From: an uncultured Lachnospiraceae bacterium
GTDB taxonomy: Bacteria > Bacillota > Clostridia > Lachnospirales > Lachnospiraceae
Length of the DNA: 64,000 nt
Reading direction: 5' to 3'
Assembly: GCA_910584845.1 (NCBI GenBank)
Contig: CAJUDH010000002.1
Location: 124,001 to 188,000, forward strand
This document shows positions 8,904 to 17,678 of this stretch, one piece after another. How positions within the stretch are numbered: the stretch's first letter is position 1; the number at the start of each line of letters is the position of its first letter. The notes under the pieces are model-generated. The model did no database searches and had not been told where the DNA came from. It saw only the letters and a list, made by a program, of their open reading frames with translations. The position numbers and the translations under genes were made by a program.

Positions 8904-10400
8904 TTACCTTGCCATCCCCAGGATTTCCGCCACCACGTTTTCCATGGCGTCTACGCTGCATTCCCTTTTATGCCGTACCTGCGCATCGCGGATTTCTTCC
9001 ACCGCATGGGGGACCGCCACGCCGCTGACTTTGCATAGCTCGTCAATAATGGCAAATTCATCTTTATCCCCCTGGTTTCCGAACACCGCTTCCATAACGC
9101 TGTGGGAAAACTTATAAGGGCTGGCGGTAGAAGCAATCACCGTCGGCGTTTTGTCCCCGGTTTTTGCCACATATTTTTGATATACCGCCGACGCAACGCC
9201 TGTATGGGTGTCGATCATGTAACCGGTTTCGTCAAACAGCCTCTTGATCTCCGCGGCGTTTTCCGCCTCCGTAGCATACCCCCCATGGAAGTCTTCCATC
9301 CTTTTGCGCATCTCTTCTGTCGCCTCATAAGCGCCGGTATCCTTAAGGCTTTCCATCAGGCGCTTATTTACGTTGGCGTCGCTGCCGGCGCTTAAATAGA
9401 CTAGCCTTTCCAGGTTGCTGGAAATCAGGATGTCCATGGACGGGGAACTGGTCAGCACAAACTCCCTTTTTTTGTCATAAGTCCCGGTCCGGAAGAAATC
9501 ATAAAGCACTTTGTTATCATTGGATGCACAAATCAGGGTTTTTACCGGCAGCCCCATCTGTTTGGCAAAATACGCCGCCAAAATATTGCCAAAGTTCCCC
9601 GTAGGCACGGTAATGTTGATTGGATCCCCGCTTTGGATCTCCCCGTCCCGGACCAGCCGGCCATAGGCATACACATAATATGCTACCTGGGGCACCAGGC
9701 GGCCGATATTAATGGAATTGGCAGAGGAAAGCTGGAACCCCTGGGCCGCCAGCTGCGCGCCAAACCCCCGGTCGCCAAATATTTTCTTCACCCCAGTCTG
9801 GGCGTCGTCAAAATTGCCATGGATCGCCACCACAGCCGTATTCCCGCCTTTCTGGGTGACCATCTGCAGCTCCTGCACCCGGCTTACGCCGCCCTTGGGG
9901 TAAAACACAATGATCCGGGTCCCCGGCACGTCGGCAAAGCCTGCCATGGCCGCTTTTCCCGTATCCCCGGAAGTGGCTGTCAAAATGACAATCTCATTCT
10001 CCACATGGTTTTTCCTGGCCGCCGTAGTCATTAAATACGGCAGGATCGACAATGCCATATCTTTAAAGGCAATGGTGCTTCCATGGAACAGCTCCAGATA
10101 ATAAGCCCCCGATGCCTTTTTCAGGGATACGATTCCCTCCGTGTCAAACTTACTGTCATAAGCGCGGTTAATACAGTTTTTCAGCTCTTCTTCCGTATAG
10201 TCGGTTAAAAACAGCTTCATTACTTCATAGGCGGTTTCCTGATAGGACATCCCTGCCAGCCGGCTTAAAGGGACATCCAACTTCGGGATAGAAACCGGCA
10301 TATACAGCCCCCCGTCCTCTGCCAGCCCTTTTAAGATGGCTTGGGAAGCCGTCAGCCCTTTCTCCCCGCCTCTGGTGCTCTCATACGTTACATTCATCAT
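8904..10400 (-). CDS. thrC: Threonine synthase
   Basis: A 498-residue PLP enzyme converting O-phosphohomoserine to threonine. It is of the long (yeast/E. coli-like) class. The PLP-lysine motif is HGSTIAFKDMALS, and the phosphate-binding loops include TATSGDTGKAA and VPTGNFGNILAAYFAK. The N-terminal segment (YESTRGG, LAEDGGLYMP) is typical. I placed the start at ATG 10400 because GAGAGAGG lies 9 bases before it; a longer frame beginning with TTG at 10421 would overlap this ribosome binding site. The gene is divergent from the alpha-galactosidase gene. Confidence 0.95.
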   Translation of the reverse strand: MMNVTYESTRGGEKGLTASQAILKGLAEDGGLYMPVSIPKLDVPLSRLAGMSYQETAYEVMKLFLTDYTEEELKNCINRAYDSKFDTEGIVSLKKASGAYYLELFHGSTIAFKDMALSILPYLMTTAARKNHVENEIVILTATSGDTGKAAMAGFADVPGTRIIVFYPKGGVSRVQELQMVTQKGGNTAVVAIHGNFDDAQTGVKKIFGDRGFGAQLAAQGFQLSSANSINIGRLVPQVAYYVYAYGRLVRDGEIQSGDPINITVPTGNFGNILAAYFAKQMGLPVKTLICASNDNKVLYDFFRTGTYDKKREFVLTSSPSMDILISSNLERLVYLSAGSDANVNKRLMESLKDTGAYEATEEMRKRMEDFHGGYATEAENAAEIKRLFDETGYMIDTHTGVASAVYQKYVAKTGDKTPTVIASTASPYKFSHSVMEAVFGNQGDKDEFAIIDELCKVSGVAVPHAVEEIRDAQVRHKRECSVDAMENVVAEILGMAR

Positions 10401-10500
10401 AATGGACGATTCCTCTCTCAATTCTCACACAGATTTTTCCGGCGGCCCTGTAAGGCCACCCGATCGGAATATCAAACAAAATGTATTTTATATCTTGTAA

Positions 10501-10529
10501 ATTGTAGCACACTTTACTACCGGACGCAA
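10501..10529 (-). promoter_or_regulatory. Promoter of thrC
   Basis: On the minus strand, TTGCGT and TACAAT are 17 bases apart. The leader is about 95 bases, too short for a T-box, and I see no attenuator-like leader. It is divergent from the promoter at 10620-10648; the remainder of this intergenic region is unremarkable. Confidence 0.55.
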
Positions 10530-10619
10530 GTAAAGAAACATGGCAGGGCCGGAACCGGCCAGATAGCGGGCGCTTCTTCATATATGCCAATTATGTCATA
10601 TTTATAGCACAATATTCTA

Positions 10620-10648
10620 TAGACAAATTTCCTTGCGGTATTTATGAT
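10620..10648 (+). promoter_or_regulatory. Promoter of the alpha-galactosidase gene
   Basis: TAGACA at 10620-10625 and TATGAT at 10643-10648 with 17-base spacing, 65 bases upstream of the start codon. Confidence 0.55.
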
Positions 10649-10713
10649 AGGGGCAGGCAAGTACCCTTTACCTGTTGCCAGCCAGGCAAGAAACCAAAAA
10701 AGGAGGATATGTT

Positions 10714-11913
10714 ATGATAGCAGCAAAGCCGCCCATGGGTTGGAACTCATGGAATACGTTTGGCAAAAACATCCATGAAAACCTTATATTCGAAATTGCT
10801 GATGCCATGGTAGAAAAAGGATACCGGGACGCCGGGTATGAATATGTGGTCATTGACGACTGCTGGTCGTTAAAAGAAAGGGACCCGTCCGGAAACCTGG
10901 TCCCGGACCCGGAAAAATTCCCCAACGGGATGAAGGCCGTAGCCGACTATGTCCACAGCAAAGGGCTCAAATTCGGTATGTATTCCTGTGCCGGTATTTT
11001 GACCTGCGCCGGATACCCCTCCAGCTATGACCACGAATTCGCCGATGCCCGGCAGTTTGCCCAGTGGGGCGTAGATTACCTGAAATACGATTATTGCAAT
11101 TTTCCGAAAAATGCCGATTGCGTAAACCGTTACCAGACCATGAGCATGGCCCTCAAAGCCACAGGAAGGGATATTCTGTTCGCCGCCTGCAACTGGGGCA
11201 CGGGGCAGTCCTGGAACTGGATGCGTTCCATCGGTGCCCATACTTACCGTTCCACCGGGGATATTTTTGACAATTTCCGTTCTTTCATGGGCATTTTCCA
11301 ATCACAGTTGGAGCATCTAAGCCAATCCGGCCCCTACTGCTTCAATGACTTAGATATGTTGACCGTAGGCATGTACAACCAGGGCAATGCCGCCATTGGC
11401 AAACCTTGCACAGACAGCGAATACCGGATACAGTTCTCCCTCTGGTGCCTGTCGGGGGCTCCCCTGATCATGGGCGCGGACATCCGCAACCTGCCTCCCC
11501 GGATCGAAAGCCTCCTGTTAAACCCGGATCTGGTCGCCATAAACCAGGACCCGGAATGCCGCCCCCCTTACCTGGCGGGCAAAAGGAGCGTAATGGTGCC
11601 GGAAGAAGATTCCGACGATGCCGTAGAGCCTTTGCGCAGGGTCAAAGACAAGCTCTTCACCTTTATCAAGCACCTTTCCAATCAGGAATTTGTCCTTGCC
11701 TATTATAACCTTTATGAAGAAGGGCGGGAAATCTCCTTTATATTTGCCGATGTGGGCCTTCCCTATGCCTCTGGCTATGGCTTTGACCTTACCGACATTT
11801 TCACCGGGGAGCACATTGGCATCAAACGGGATTACCACACGGCCTATGTGCCCGGCCATGACTGCAAGCTGTTCCGGTGCCGCCTGGCCTGCTGTCCAGG
11901 CGCCGCCAGGTAG
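10714..11913 (+). CDS. GH27 family alpha-galactosidase, cytoplasmic
   Basis: A 399-residue glycoside hydrolase of family 27 (alpha-galactosidase/alpha-N-acetylgalactosaminidase type). The N-terminus PPMGWNSWNTF and VIDDCW are family signatures. The nucleophile is Asp126 in YLKYDYCN; the acid/base lies in the GDIFDNF stretch near residues 182-187; DLDMLTVG and SGAPLIMGADIR follow. A C-terminal beta domain ends the protein. There is no signal peptide, so it would act on imported galactosides. AGGAGG precedes ATG 10714. The next gene, 9 bases on, is a small zinc-ribbon protein, and an AraC regulator lies convergently beyond it. Specificity cannot be set from sequence. Confidence 0.9.
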   Translation: MIAAKPPMGWNSWNTFGKNIHENLIFEIADAMVEKGYRDAGYEYVVIDDCWSLKERDPSGNLVPDPEKFPNGMKAVADYVHSKGLKFGMYSCAGILTCAGYPSSYDHEFADARQFAQWGVDYLKYDYCNFPKNADCVNRYQTMSMALKATGRDILFAACNWGTGQSWNWMRSIGAHTYRSTGDIFDNFRSFMGIFQSQLEHLSQSGPYCFNDLDMLTVGMYNQGNAAIGKPCTDSEYRIQFSLWCLSGAPLIMGADIRNLPPRIESLLLNPDLVAINQDPECRPPYLAGKRSVMVPEEDSDDAVEPLRRVKDKLFTFIKHLSNQEFVLAYYNLYEEGREISFIFADVGLPYASGYGFDLTDIFTGEHIGIKRDYHTAYVPGHDCKLFRCRLACCPGAAR

Positions 11914-11922
11914 GCGCCGGCC

Positions 11923-12144
11923 ATGCAGGCCCGCCCGCCGTTTGCCCACTATTGCAGAAAGTGCGGCAAAAAACTGGATCCCGATGAAATTGCCATAACC
12001 AAAAAACTCATTAACCGGGGCGCTTGTTCCTTCTATTGCACCGGTTGCCTGGCTTTGGCCTTTGAGGTAAGAAAGGAAGACATCGAAAATAAAATTCAAT
12101 ATTATAAAGAAATCGGCTGTACCTTGTTTTTGCCGGGCCAATGA
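11923..12144 (+). CDS. Small zinc-ribbon protein of unknown function
   Basis: A 73-residue protein with two cysteine pairs, CRKCGKKLDPDEIAI and CTGCLA, the layout of a treble-clef or zinc-ribbon fold. I recall similar short proteins in Lachnospiraceae, but no function is known to me. It begins 9 bases after the alpha-galactosidase stop and has no clear ribosome binding site of its own, so it is probably translated by coupling. The core from YCRKCG to GCTLF looks conserved; the first eight residues are less certain. Confidence 0.6.
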   Translation: MQARPPFAHYCRKCGKKLDPDEIAITKKLINRGACSFYCTGCLALAFEVRKEDIENKIQYYKEIGCTLFLPGQ

Positions 12145-12168
12145 CCCTGGTCCCGATACCTGTGATAA

Positions 12169-12264
12169 AACCCTTTACTCCATATCCAGAACACATCCGA
12201 TTATGTTTTTTCATCCCTCCCCGAAATTGCCAACTACATGAATGAAAAAATGGCGGAGGAATAA
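12169..12264 (+). pseudogene. Possible remnant of a coding C-terminus
   Basis: Between the zinc-ribbon gene and the terminator is a 31-codon open stretch ending in TAA at 12262. Its last residues read SLPEIANYMNEKMAEE, with codon use like real genes here, and it is closed upstream by TAA at 12166 without a start codon or ribosome binding site. It may be the decayed end of a lost gene. I do not recognise the family, and chance is possible. Confidence 0.25.
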
Positions 12265-12285
12265 TCCATCCCATAAAACTTTTCC

Positions 12286-12314
12286 AGTGCCGCAAAATCC
12301 CCGTTTGCGGCACT
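12286..12314. terminator. Bidirectional terminator between the GH27 cluster and the AraC gene
   Basis: A perfect 11-bp stem AGTGCCGCAAA/TTTGCGGCACT with a 7-base loop is followed by TATTTATTT on the plus strand and by A/T-rich sequence with TTTT on the minus strand. Confidence 0.65.
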
Positions 12315-12328
12315 TATTTATTTCATCC

Positions 12329-13051
12329 CTATCCATTGCCCGTAAAAGGCTCACCCTTCTTTTGCCCTTGCACTTTCATCCGGTAATTCCTAGGGCTGTC
12401 CCCATATGCACTTTTAAACATTTTGGAAAAAGTGAGGGGGTTCTCATAGCCGATGTCCCCGGCAATCTCCTGTATGGACATGCCTGTGGTCCGGAGCAGC
12501 CTGCTGCCTTGCTCCAAACGGTAGCTTAGCAAATATTCCTGAGGGGAAATATCCATTTTCTGCTTAAAAATGTGAGTCAAATAAGGCCGGGTTAATTCAT
12601 TGGCAATGGTGATCTCATGATGGTTCAGGATCTCTTCTATGACAGACAGGAATTCCTCCGGTTCCAGAAGCACATCCCGAATAGGGCTTTCCCGGGTCAG
12701 CCCTGCCTTTTCCAAATAGAGCGCGGCCTTTGCCCCGTTAAAGGAAACCCAGGCATAATGCCAAGGATCCTCCGGATCCGAATAATAAAAAACATTTACA
12801 TTCGGGACTGTCACAAAAATCTGCCCCCGGTGAAGCGAATAGGCCTTCCCGTCCATCTCAAGGGTCCCTTTGCCTGACAAAATAAAATGTACATGGTAAT
12901 CCCTGCGCACGATGGGGCCATAAAATTTGTCCGGCGAGCAGCGTTCTGTCCCGCAGACCGTCAGGTAAAGCTCCACATCTTCCACAGGCAGGCTCCCCAA
13001 CATCCGAAAGGTGGAACTGACACGATAACATTGAACCGGATAGTCTACCAT
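12329..13051 (-). CDS. AraC-family regulator with an apparent internal deletion
   Basis: A 240-residue protein with an N-terminal cupin sugar-sensing domain (about 1-130; FILSGKGTLEMDGKAYSLHRGQ) and a C-terminal AraC DNA-binding region. Full-length relatives that I know are about 280-300 residues. Here the linker and the first helices of the first helix-turn-helix seem to be missing: the sequence passes directly from EITIANELTR (to residue 155) into PYLTHIFKQKMDISPQEYLL, the end of the first motif. The second motif (MSIQEIAGDIGYENPLTFSKMFK) is intact. The join is in frame. AAAGGGGA precedes the start. It lies convergent to the GH27 gene, which it may once have controlled; DNA binding may be impaired. 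Confidence 0.82.
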   Translation of the reverse strand: MVDYPVQCYRVSSTFRMLGSLPVEDVELYLTVCGTERCSPDKFYGPIVRRDYHVHFILSGKGTLEMDGKAYSLHRGQIFVTVPNVNVFYYSDPEDPWHYAWVSFNGAKAALYLEKAGLTRESPIRDVLLEPEEFLSVIEEILNHHEITIANELTRPYLTHIFKQKMDISPQEYLLSYRLEQGSRLLRTTGMSIQEIAGDIGYENPLTFSKMFKSAYGDSPRNYRMKVQGQKKGEPFTGNG

Positions 13052-13127
13052 ATAAAATCCCCTTTCGCGTATTTTCCTTGTATTTTATCAAATATATCCG
13101 TCCATAGCACCTGCTTTATAATAATGG

Positions 13128-13167
13128 AAAAACCGGACATGGCCTTTGTATTTCCATGTCCGGTTTT
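13128..13167 (-). terminator. Terminator of the phosphoglucomutase gene
   Basis: A 13-bp stem (13130-13142 with 13154-13166) with an 11-base loop is followed on the minus strand by TTTTTCC, 55 bases past the pgcA stop. Confidence 0.75.
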
Positions 13168-13222
13168 GTATCCCTTTGCAGGCCGGCTGCCATCCCAAAT
13201 ATGGCAGCCCCCTTCTCAATCC

Positions 13223-14959
13223 TTACAGCAGTTTATTTACCACTTCCATCAGGGCGTCGCCCAAAGCGGCAGACTTGGCGTCGGCATCCTCCAAAGAAGC
13301 GCCTTTTATGCCATAATAGAACTTGATCTTTGGCTCGGTGCCGGACGGCCGGATGCACAGCCATGCGTTGTCGTTCATATCATAATACAACACGTTGGAA
13401 GATGGAAGCCCGGTAGGCCCCACTTCGCCGGTAGCCATATCCTTAATGGTATCCAGCTTATAATCCCGGGCAGACAACACCTTGTAATCGCCAAAGCCTT
13501 CCGGGGTATTGGTGCGGAAATTCTCCATAATGGACTGGATCTTAGCAAGCCCCTCTATGCCTGACAGCCCGATGGACTTTACGGCATCCTTGTAATATCC
13601 GTATTTTTCATACATAGCCACCATGGCGTCCCACAAGGTCATGCCCTTAGTTTTATAATAAGCGGCTGCTTCACACAAGGCCACGCTGGCGGAAACCGCA
13701 TCCTTGTCACGGGCATAAGTACCGATCAGGCAGCCATAGCTTTCCTCCATGCCGAACATGTAATGGCCCTTGCCGGTGTCCTCTTCTTTCAGGATCTGCT
13801 GGCCGATCCATTTAAAGCCTGTCAGGCACTCTACCAGCCTGCAGTTATAGGAAGCCGCTACGGCATCAATCAAGTTGGTGCTCACGATGGACTTAACCAC
13901 CTCGCCGTCTGCCGGTATCGCGTTTTGGGCCGCCTTCTGGCTTAACACGTACTCGCACAGCAGGGAGCCGGACATATTGCCAGTCAGTGAAATATACTCT
14001 CCGGACTTGTTGTCCTTTACGTATACGCCCAAACGGTCTGCATCCGGGTCGGTAGCCAGCACCAGGTCCGCATCGATCTCTTTTGCCATCTTAAGGCCCA
14101 AGGCAAACGCCTCTGCCGCCTCAGGGTTGGGGTAGCTGACCGTGGGAAATTCCCCGTCCGGCAGCTCCTGCTCCGGAACCACATGTACATGGGTAAAGCC
14201 GATTTCTTTCAATACCCTGCGCACCGGTATATTGCCGGTACCGTGGAGAGGGGTATAAACAATTTTTATGTTGTCCTGCATTTGGTCAATGGCGTCCTGG
14301 TTGACTACCTGCGCCTTTACATTTGCAATATATTTGCTGTCAATTTCTGCGCCGATCACGTCATACAGGCCGGCCGCCTTGGCGTCTGACGCACTCATGG
14401 TTTTCACAGTGGAAAGATCCTCGATGGCCAGCACTTCCTCGGTCACGCCCTTATCGTGAGGCGGGGTAAACTGTGCACCGTCTTCCCAATATACTTTATA
14501 TCCGTTATACTCCGGCGGGTTATGGCTTGCGGTTACGTTGATGCCCGCAATACAGCCCAGTTCCCGCACGGCAAAGGAAAGCTCCGGCGTGGGGCGCAAA
14601 GACTCAAACTTGTATGCCTTAATCCCGTTGGCAGCCAGGGTCCTGGCAGCCTCGTCCGCAAATTCCGGCGACATGCGGCGGGAATCATAGGCAATGGCCA
14701 CGCCCTTGGCAGCGCCCCCCTGCTTTATTATGTAGTTGGCAAGGCCCTGGGTAGCCCGGCGCACTACATAAATGTTCATCCGGTTAATGCCTGCGCCAAT
14801 AATCCCCCTTAAACCGGCGGTGCCAAACTCCAAATCCATGTAGAACCGCTCTTTGATCTCTTCCTCATTACCCTGGATCGCCTTTAGCTCTTCCTTCGTC
14901 TCCTGGTCAAAATATGGATTGCCCAGCCACTCTTCATAGATTTTCATGTAATCCTTCAT
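13223..14959 (-). CDS. pgcA: Phospho-sugar mutase (alpha-phosphoglucomutase type)
   Basis: A 578-residue alpha-D-phosphohexomutase that interconverts glucose 1-phosphate and glucose 6-phosphate (or mannose phosphates). The four domains are evident: the N-terminal FGTAGLRG; the catalytic serine loop TASHNPPEYNG with Ser145; the metal loop DPDADRLG; the sugar-binding GMEESYG; and the phosphate-binding C-terminal RPSGTEPKIKFY. The length matches the Bacillus PgcA group. I placed the start at ATG 14959, preceded by AGGAGGGAG, although the frame is open to 14995. It has its own -10 box and terminator, so it is probably monocistronic. Confidence 0.92.
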   Translation of the reverse strand: MKDYMKIYEEWLGNPYFDQETKEELKAIQGNEEEIKERFYMDLEFGTAGLRGIIGAGINRMNIYVVRRATQGLANYIIKQGGAAKGVAIAYDSRRMSPEFADEAARTLAANGIKAYKFESLRPTPELSFAVRELGCIAGINVTASHNPPEYNGYKVYWEDGAQFTPPHDKGVTEEVLAIEDLSTVKTMSASDAKAAGLYDVIGAEIDSKYIANVKAQVVNQDAIDQMQDNIKIVYTPLHGTGNIPVRRVLKEIGFTHVHVVPEQELPDGEFPTVSYPNPEAAEAFALGLKMAKEIDADLVLATDPDADRLGVYVKDNKSGEYISLTGNMSGSLLCEYVLSQKAAQNAIPADGEVVKSIVSTNLIDAVAASYNCRLVECLTGFKWIGQQILKEEDTGKGHYMFGMEESYGCLIGTYARDKDAVSASVALCEAAAYYKTKGMTLWDAMVAMYEKYGYYKDAVKSIGLSGIEGLAKIQSIMENFRTNTPEGFGDYKVLSARDYKLDTIKDMATGEVGPTGLPSSNVLYYDMNDNAWLCIRPSGTEPKIKFYYGIKGASLEDADAKSAALGDALMEVVNKLL

Positions 14960-15024
14960 AACTGTTATACTCCCTCCTGTATATTCCCCCGCCAAAAGCT
15001 TCCTGCGAGGTAATTCATAGTAGT

Positions 15025-15030
15025 ATTATA
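15025..15030 (-). promoter_or_regulatory. -10 box of the pgcA promoter
   Basis: TATAAT on the minus strand, 65 bases before the pgcA start. The hexamer 17 bases upstream (TTCCTT) is a weak -35. The small AT-rich inverted repeat at the end of the neighbouring CotS gene lies just upstream. Confidence 0.4.
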
Positions 15031-15070
15031 TAACAAGATATACAAAAAAGGAAGGCAAATTAAAAGAAAT

Positions 15071-16048
15071 TCATTTAATTTGGGACATAAAACGGTTCCT
15101 TGCCTCCTGCTGTTCCTTTAGTTTTTGTAATTTCTCAACATTTTTGGCCGGAGTCCATGCCTTGTTGGCATTATAATAGTAATTCAGTTGTTTCCAATAT
15201 TTTTCCGGATACAAGAACAGGTAATACAGGCATTCCCGGTCTTTACCGTCTATAGGAAGCACTTTGTCATAATTTTCCATCATAGCCAGGCCCAAGCCTT
15301 CCCCCCACCCGTGTTTCTCCATAACCTTCCGCATAAAATGGTACAGGTCTGCCATCTGCTTCCCCCTGTGCATCTGGTTAAATTCAATCACTGCTATGCC
15401 GCCTTCCCCCATGAGCAAATGATGTTGGTTCAGGTCGCCATGGCATAAAAAAAGTTGCCCTTCTTCTTGCCCGCTTTCCAACAATTCCAGCCCCTTCTGC
15501 GCCATCAGGGCCTGTTCGTAAAATTCCGCAAAATCCTGCATGACACACAGCTCAAATTCGCTTTTTTTCCGTTTGTTGCTGATAAACGTCCGTACCCGTT
15601 TCATTTCCCGGCTATGCCGCCTCATCTCCGCACAAAGCCCTGGCGGCTGCATGGAACCCAGGTTCCACTCCCCACGCCAGGAAATTGCCCGAAACGCCCG
15701 GTGCAGCCTGGCGATCCAGGTTACGGCGGACAGGACTTCCCGGCTGTCTTTCAAATTACATTCCCGGTCTCCAAACCAGTCTTTTAAAATATATTTCGTC
15801 CCGTCTTCCCCGGTGGTAATCAGTTCCCCGTCCTGGTTGCGGATATATTGGTCTACCTGGGAAATGCCCTGGTCCTTCAATTCTTTTAAAACCGTTTCCT
15901 CAAATTCCAGGCGTTTCAGACTTCCTCGGTATTCTTTTAAAAGCTTCACGCCTTCGGGGCATCCACAGATCCACGCCCCCCGTCCCCGGCGGACTTCCCA
16001 TTCCTCGCCGCCATAATTCTGCAGCACATCCAAATAATTGTCATTCAA
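15071..16048 (-). CDS. CotS-family spore coat kinase-like protein
   Basis: About 325 residues with the aminoglycoside-phosphotransferase/choline-kinase-like fold of the CotS/YutH/YsxE spore-coat family. Recognisable parts are the N-terminal RRGRGAWICG, the catalytic loop FLCHGDLNQHHLL, and the IEFNQMHRGKQMADLYHFMRKV stretch, where family members usually carry the Mg-binding DF or DFD; here the residue is Glu rather than Asp. I place the start at TTG 16048, eight bases after GGAGGGG; the resulting N-terminus NDNYLDVLQNY fits the family, while an ATG at 16069 has no good ribosome site. It is likely expressed in the mother cell during sporulation; substrate unknown. Confidence 0.75.
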   Translation of the reverse strand: MNDNYLDVLQNYGGEEWEVRRGRGAWICGCPEGVKLLKEYRGSLKRLEFEETVLKELKDQGISQVDQYIRNQDGELITTGEDGTKYILKDWFGDRECNLKDSREVLSAVTWIARLHRAFRAISWRGEWNLGSMQPPGLCAEMRRHSREMKRVRTFISNKRKKSEFELCVMQDFAEFYEQALMAQKGLELLESGQEEGQLFLCHGDLNQHHLLMGEGGIAVIEFNQMHRGKQMADLYHFMRKVMEKHGWGEGLGLAMMENYDKVLPIDGKDRECLYYLFLYPEKYWKQLNYYYNANKAWTPAKNVEKLQKLKEQQEARNRFMSQIK

Positions 16049-16165
16049 GCCTGCCACCCCTCCACTCATTGCCCTACTGGCTATTTCCAAAATATGAACG
16101 TGGGAAAGGGAATATGACAGGATTCCTAAGATTCCTTCCCTTTACATCGCGGCCCTTTCCAAATA

Positions 16166-16192
16166 AAAAAATCCGCATTGCGGATTTTTTTA
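16166..16192 (-). terminator. Terminator of the polysaccharide deacetylase gene
   Basis: AAAAATCCGC/GCGGATTTTT with a 3-base loop directly behind, and touching, the stop codon of the deacetylase gene; the T run follows on the minus strand. Confidence 0.75.
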
Positions 16193-17620
16193 TGGACGGA
16201 ACTGAGAATAAGACCTGCCCGGCAGAAGGCCCCCCCGGTAAGAAGAGAGCTCACTGACCGTAACCAATTGATACCCCCGGTTCACCAGTTCCGGGATCAC
16301 CACGTCGCTGGCGTCTGCCGTAGCCGTATACAAATCATGCATGAGTATAATATCCCCGTCCCGCACATGGTCCAACACGGCGGAGATGGTACTTTCCGCA
16401 TCCTTTGTCCTCCAGTCCAATGTATCAATCGACCATAAGATAGCCGGCATGGAAATCGTGCCTGCCACTACCATCCCCGCGTCGTTGGTAGCGCCGCCGC
16501 ATGGCCGCATCACCACCGGCGTAACGCCGCTGGCGTTAAAGACCACCTGGTTCGTCCGAACCAGCTGGCTTTCCAGTTCCGCGGGGGGCACCTTGGTCAT
16601 TAATGTATGGTCATAGGTATGGTTCGCCACCTCGCACCCCTGCGCCACCATCTGCCGGATCAGATGTCCATGTTTTTCTGCCCGGTTCCCTACCATGAAA
16701 AACGTGGCGCGGCCGCCGCACTCCGCTAACTTTGCGAGGATCCGCGGCGTTGCGTTTTGCGAAGGGCCGTCATCGTAAGTCAGGGCCACCATAGGCTTGG
16801 ACGGGTCAATCTCCCCTGCGTAAGCCGTCCCTTCCAGCTGTTTACGGACCACGGAAATGCGGATCCCGTCGACCCTCTGCCCCATGCCGGACACGCCTGC
16901 TTCCTCCCCGTTTTTTACCCAGTCTGTCCAAATGTTATTTTGCAAAACACTGTACAGCACATCATAGTAATCTGCCAGGTCGCCTGTCAGGCGCATACAT
17001 ACGGCCTCCAGGTGCGTCCCCCCGGCAACATCCCCCGCTTCCTGGCCGTCGGAGCTCCAATCCTGCCAGCCCTTGCCGCTTACATTCACCTGATATTGGA
17101 TGGTTCCGGTCATGTCGGAAGGCTGATTATGTAAAGTAGCCCGGATGCCCGTAATATATCTGCCCGCCGGCGCCATCCCATACAGGTGGTCTGCAAAATA
17201 ATGGCTCCATCCCTTTTCCTGCACATGGATACCATATAAAGCGTCGATTTTGGGAATATCCAGGCGGGGCCGCCTGACTTCCGCGGTCTCTTTCGGAACG
17301 ATCTCCGACACCGGGCGGACCGGCCTTACATCCCCTTCCCCAGGCATTAATCCCGGCCTTGCACCCCCGTCTTTGGCCGCCGTATTTTTCCCTTGGCCGC
17401 CTTTTCCCATCAGGCTTACAGCCAGCACCCCGGTACAGACGCATAGGGCAACCAGCCCCAGGCAAAGCATCCCCCTCATTAAGCGGGCTTTACGTATCCT
17501 TTTTTCCATCATTTTTTTACGGCGCGTGATCCGCCCCCGCTCCTCCTGCCCCTTTTCTTCCGGGCTTTCCCTTGTCCCCGGGTCTTTCTTCTTCTCTTCC
17601 TTATTTACTATTTCTGCCAT
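16190..17620 (-). CDS. Membrane-anchored polysaccharide deacetylase with W repeats
   Basis: A 476-residue protein. A charged N-terminus (about 1-48) is followed by one membrane segment (about 50-70), then an extracellular proline-rich linker. Residues about 130-260 hold clostridial hydrophobic W repeats (GKGWQDWSSDGQEAGDVAGG and IWTDWVKNGEEAG are the clear ones). The C-terminal NodB domain has TYDDGPS, the metal motif NHTYDH, RPCGG and the histidine in ILMHD. It probably removes acetyl groups from peptidoglycan or another surface glycan. ATG 17620 is preceded by GAGGGCGGAG. It sits 58 bases downstream of the HAD gene and may share its transcript. Confidence 0.87.
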   Translation of the reverse strand: MAEIVNKEEKKKDPGTRESPEEKGQEERGRITRRKKMMEKRIRKARLMRGMLCLGLVALCVCTGVLAVSLMGKGGQGKNTAAKDGGARPGLMPGEGDVRPVRPVSEIVPKETAEVRRPRLDIPKIDALYGIHVQEKGWSHYFADHLYGMAPAGRYITGIRATLHNQPSDMTGTIQYQVNVSGKGWQDWSSDGQEAGDVAGGTHLEAVCMRLTGDLADYYDVLYSVLQNNIWTDWVKNGEEAGVSGMGQRVDGIRISVVRKQLEGTAYAGEIDPSKPMVALTYDDGPSQNATPRILAKLAECGGRATFFMVGNRAEKHGHLIRQMVAQGCEVANHTYDHTLMTKVPPAELESQLVRTNQVVFNASGVTPVVMRPCGGATNDAGMVVAGTISMPAILWSIDTLDWRTKDAESTISAVLDHVRDGDIILMHDLYTATADASDVVIPELVNRGYQLVTVSELSSYRGGLLPGRSYSQFRP

Positions 17621-17678
17621 AAACTCCGCCCTCACCAAACAATTCTATCCGATTTTGCACTGCCTGAATCTACAAAAC

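Noticed and set aside
10401..10500. Possible T-box or threonine-responsive leader before thrC
   Set aside because: The leader is only about 95 bases from the promoter, with no T-box consensus or attenuator stem.
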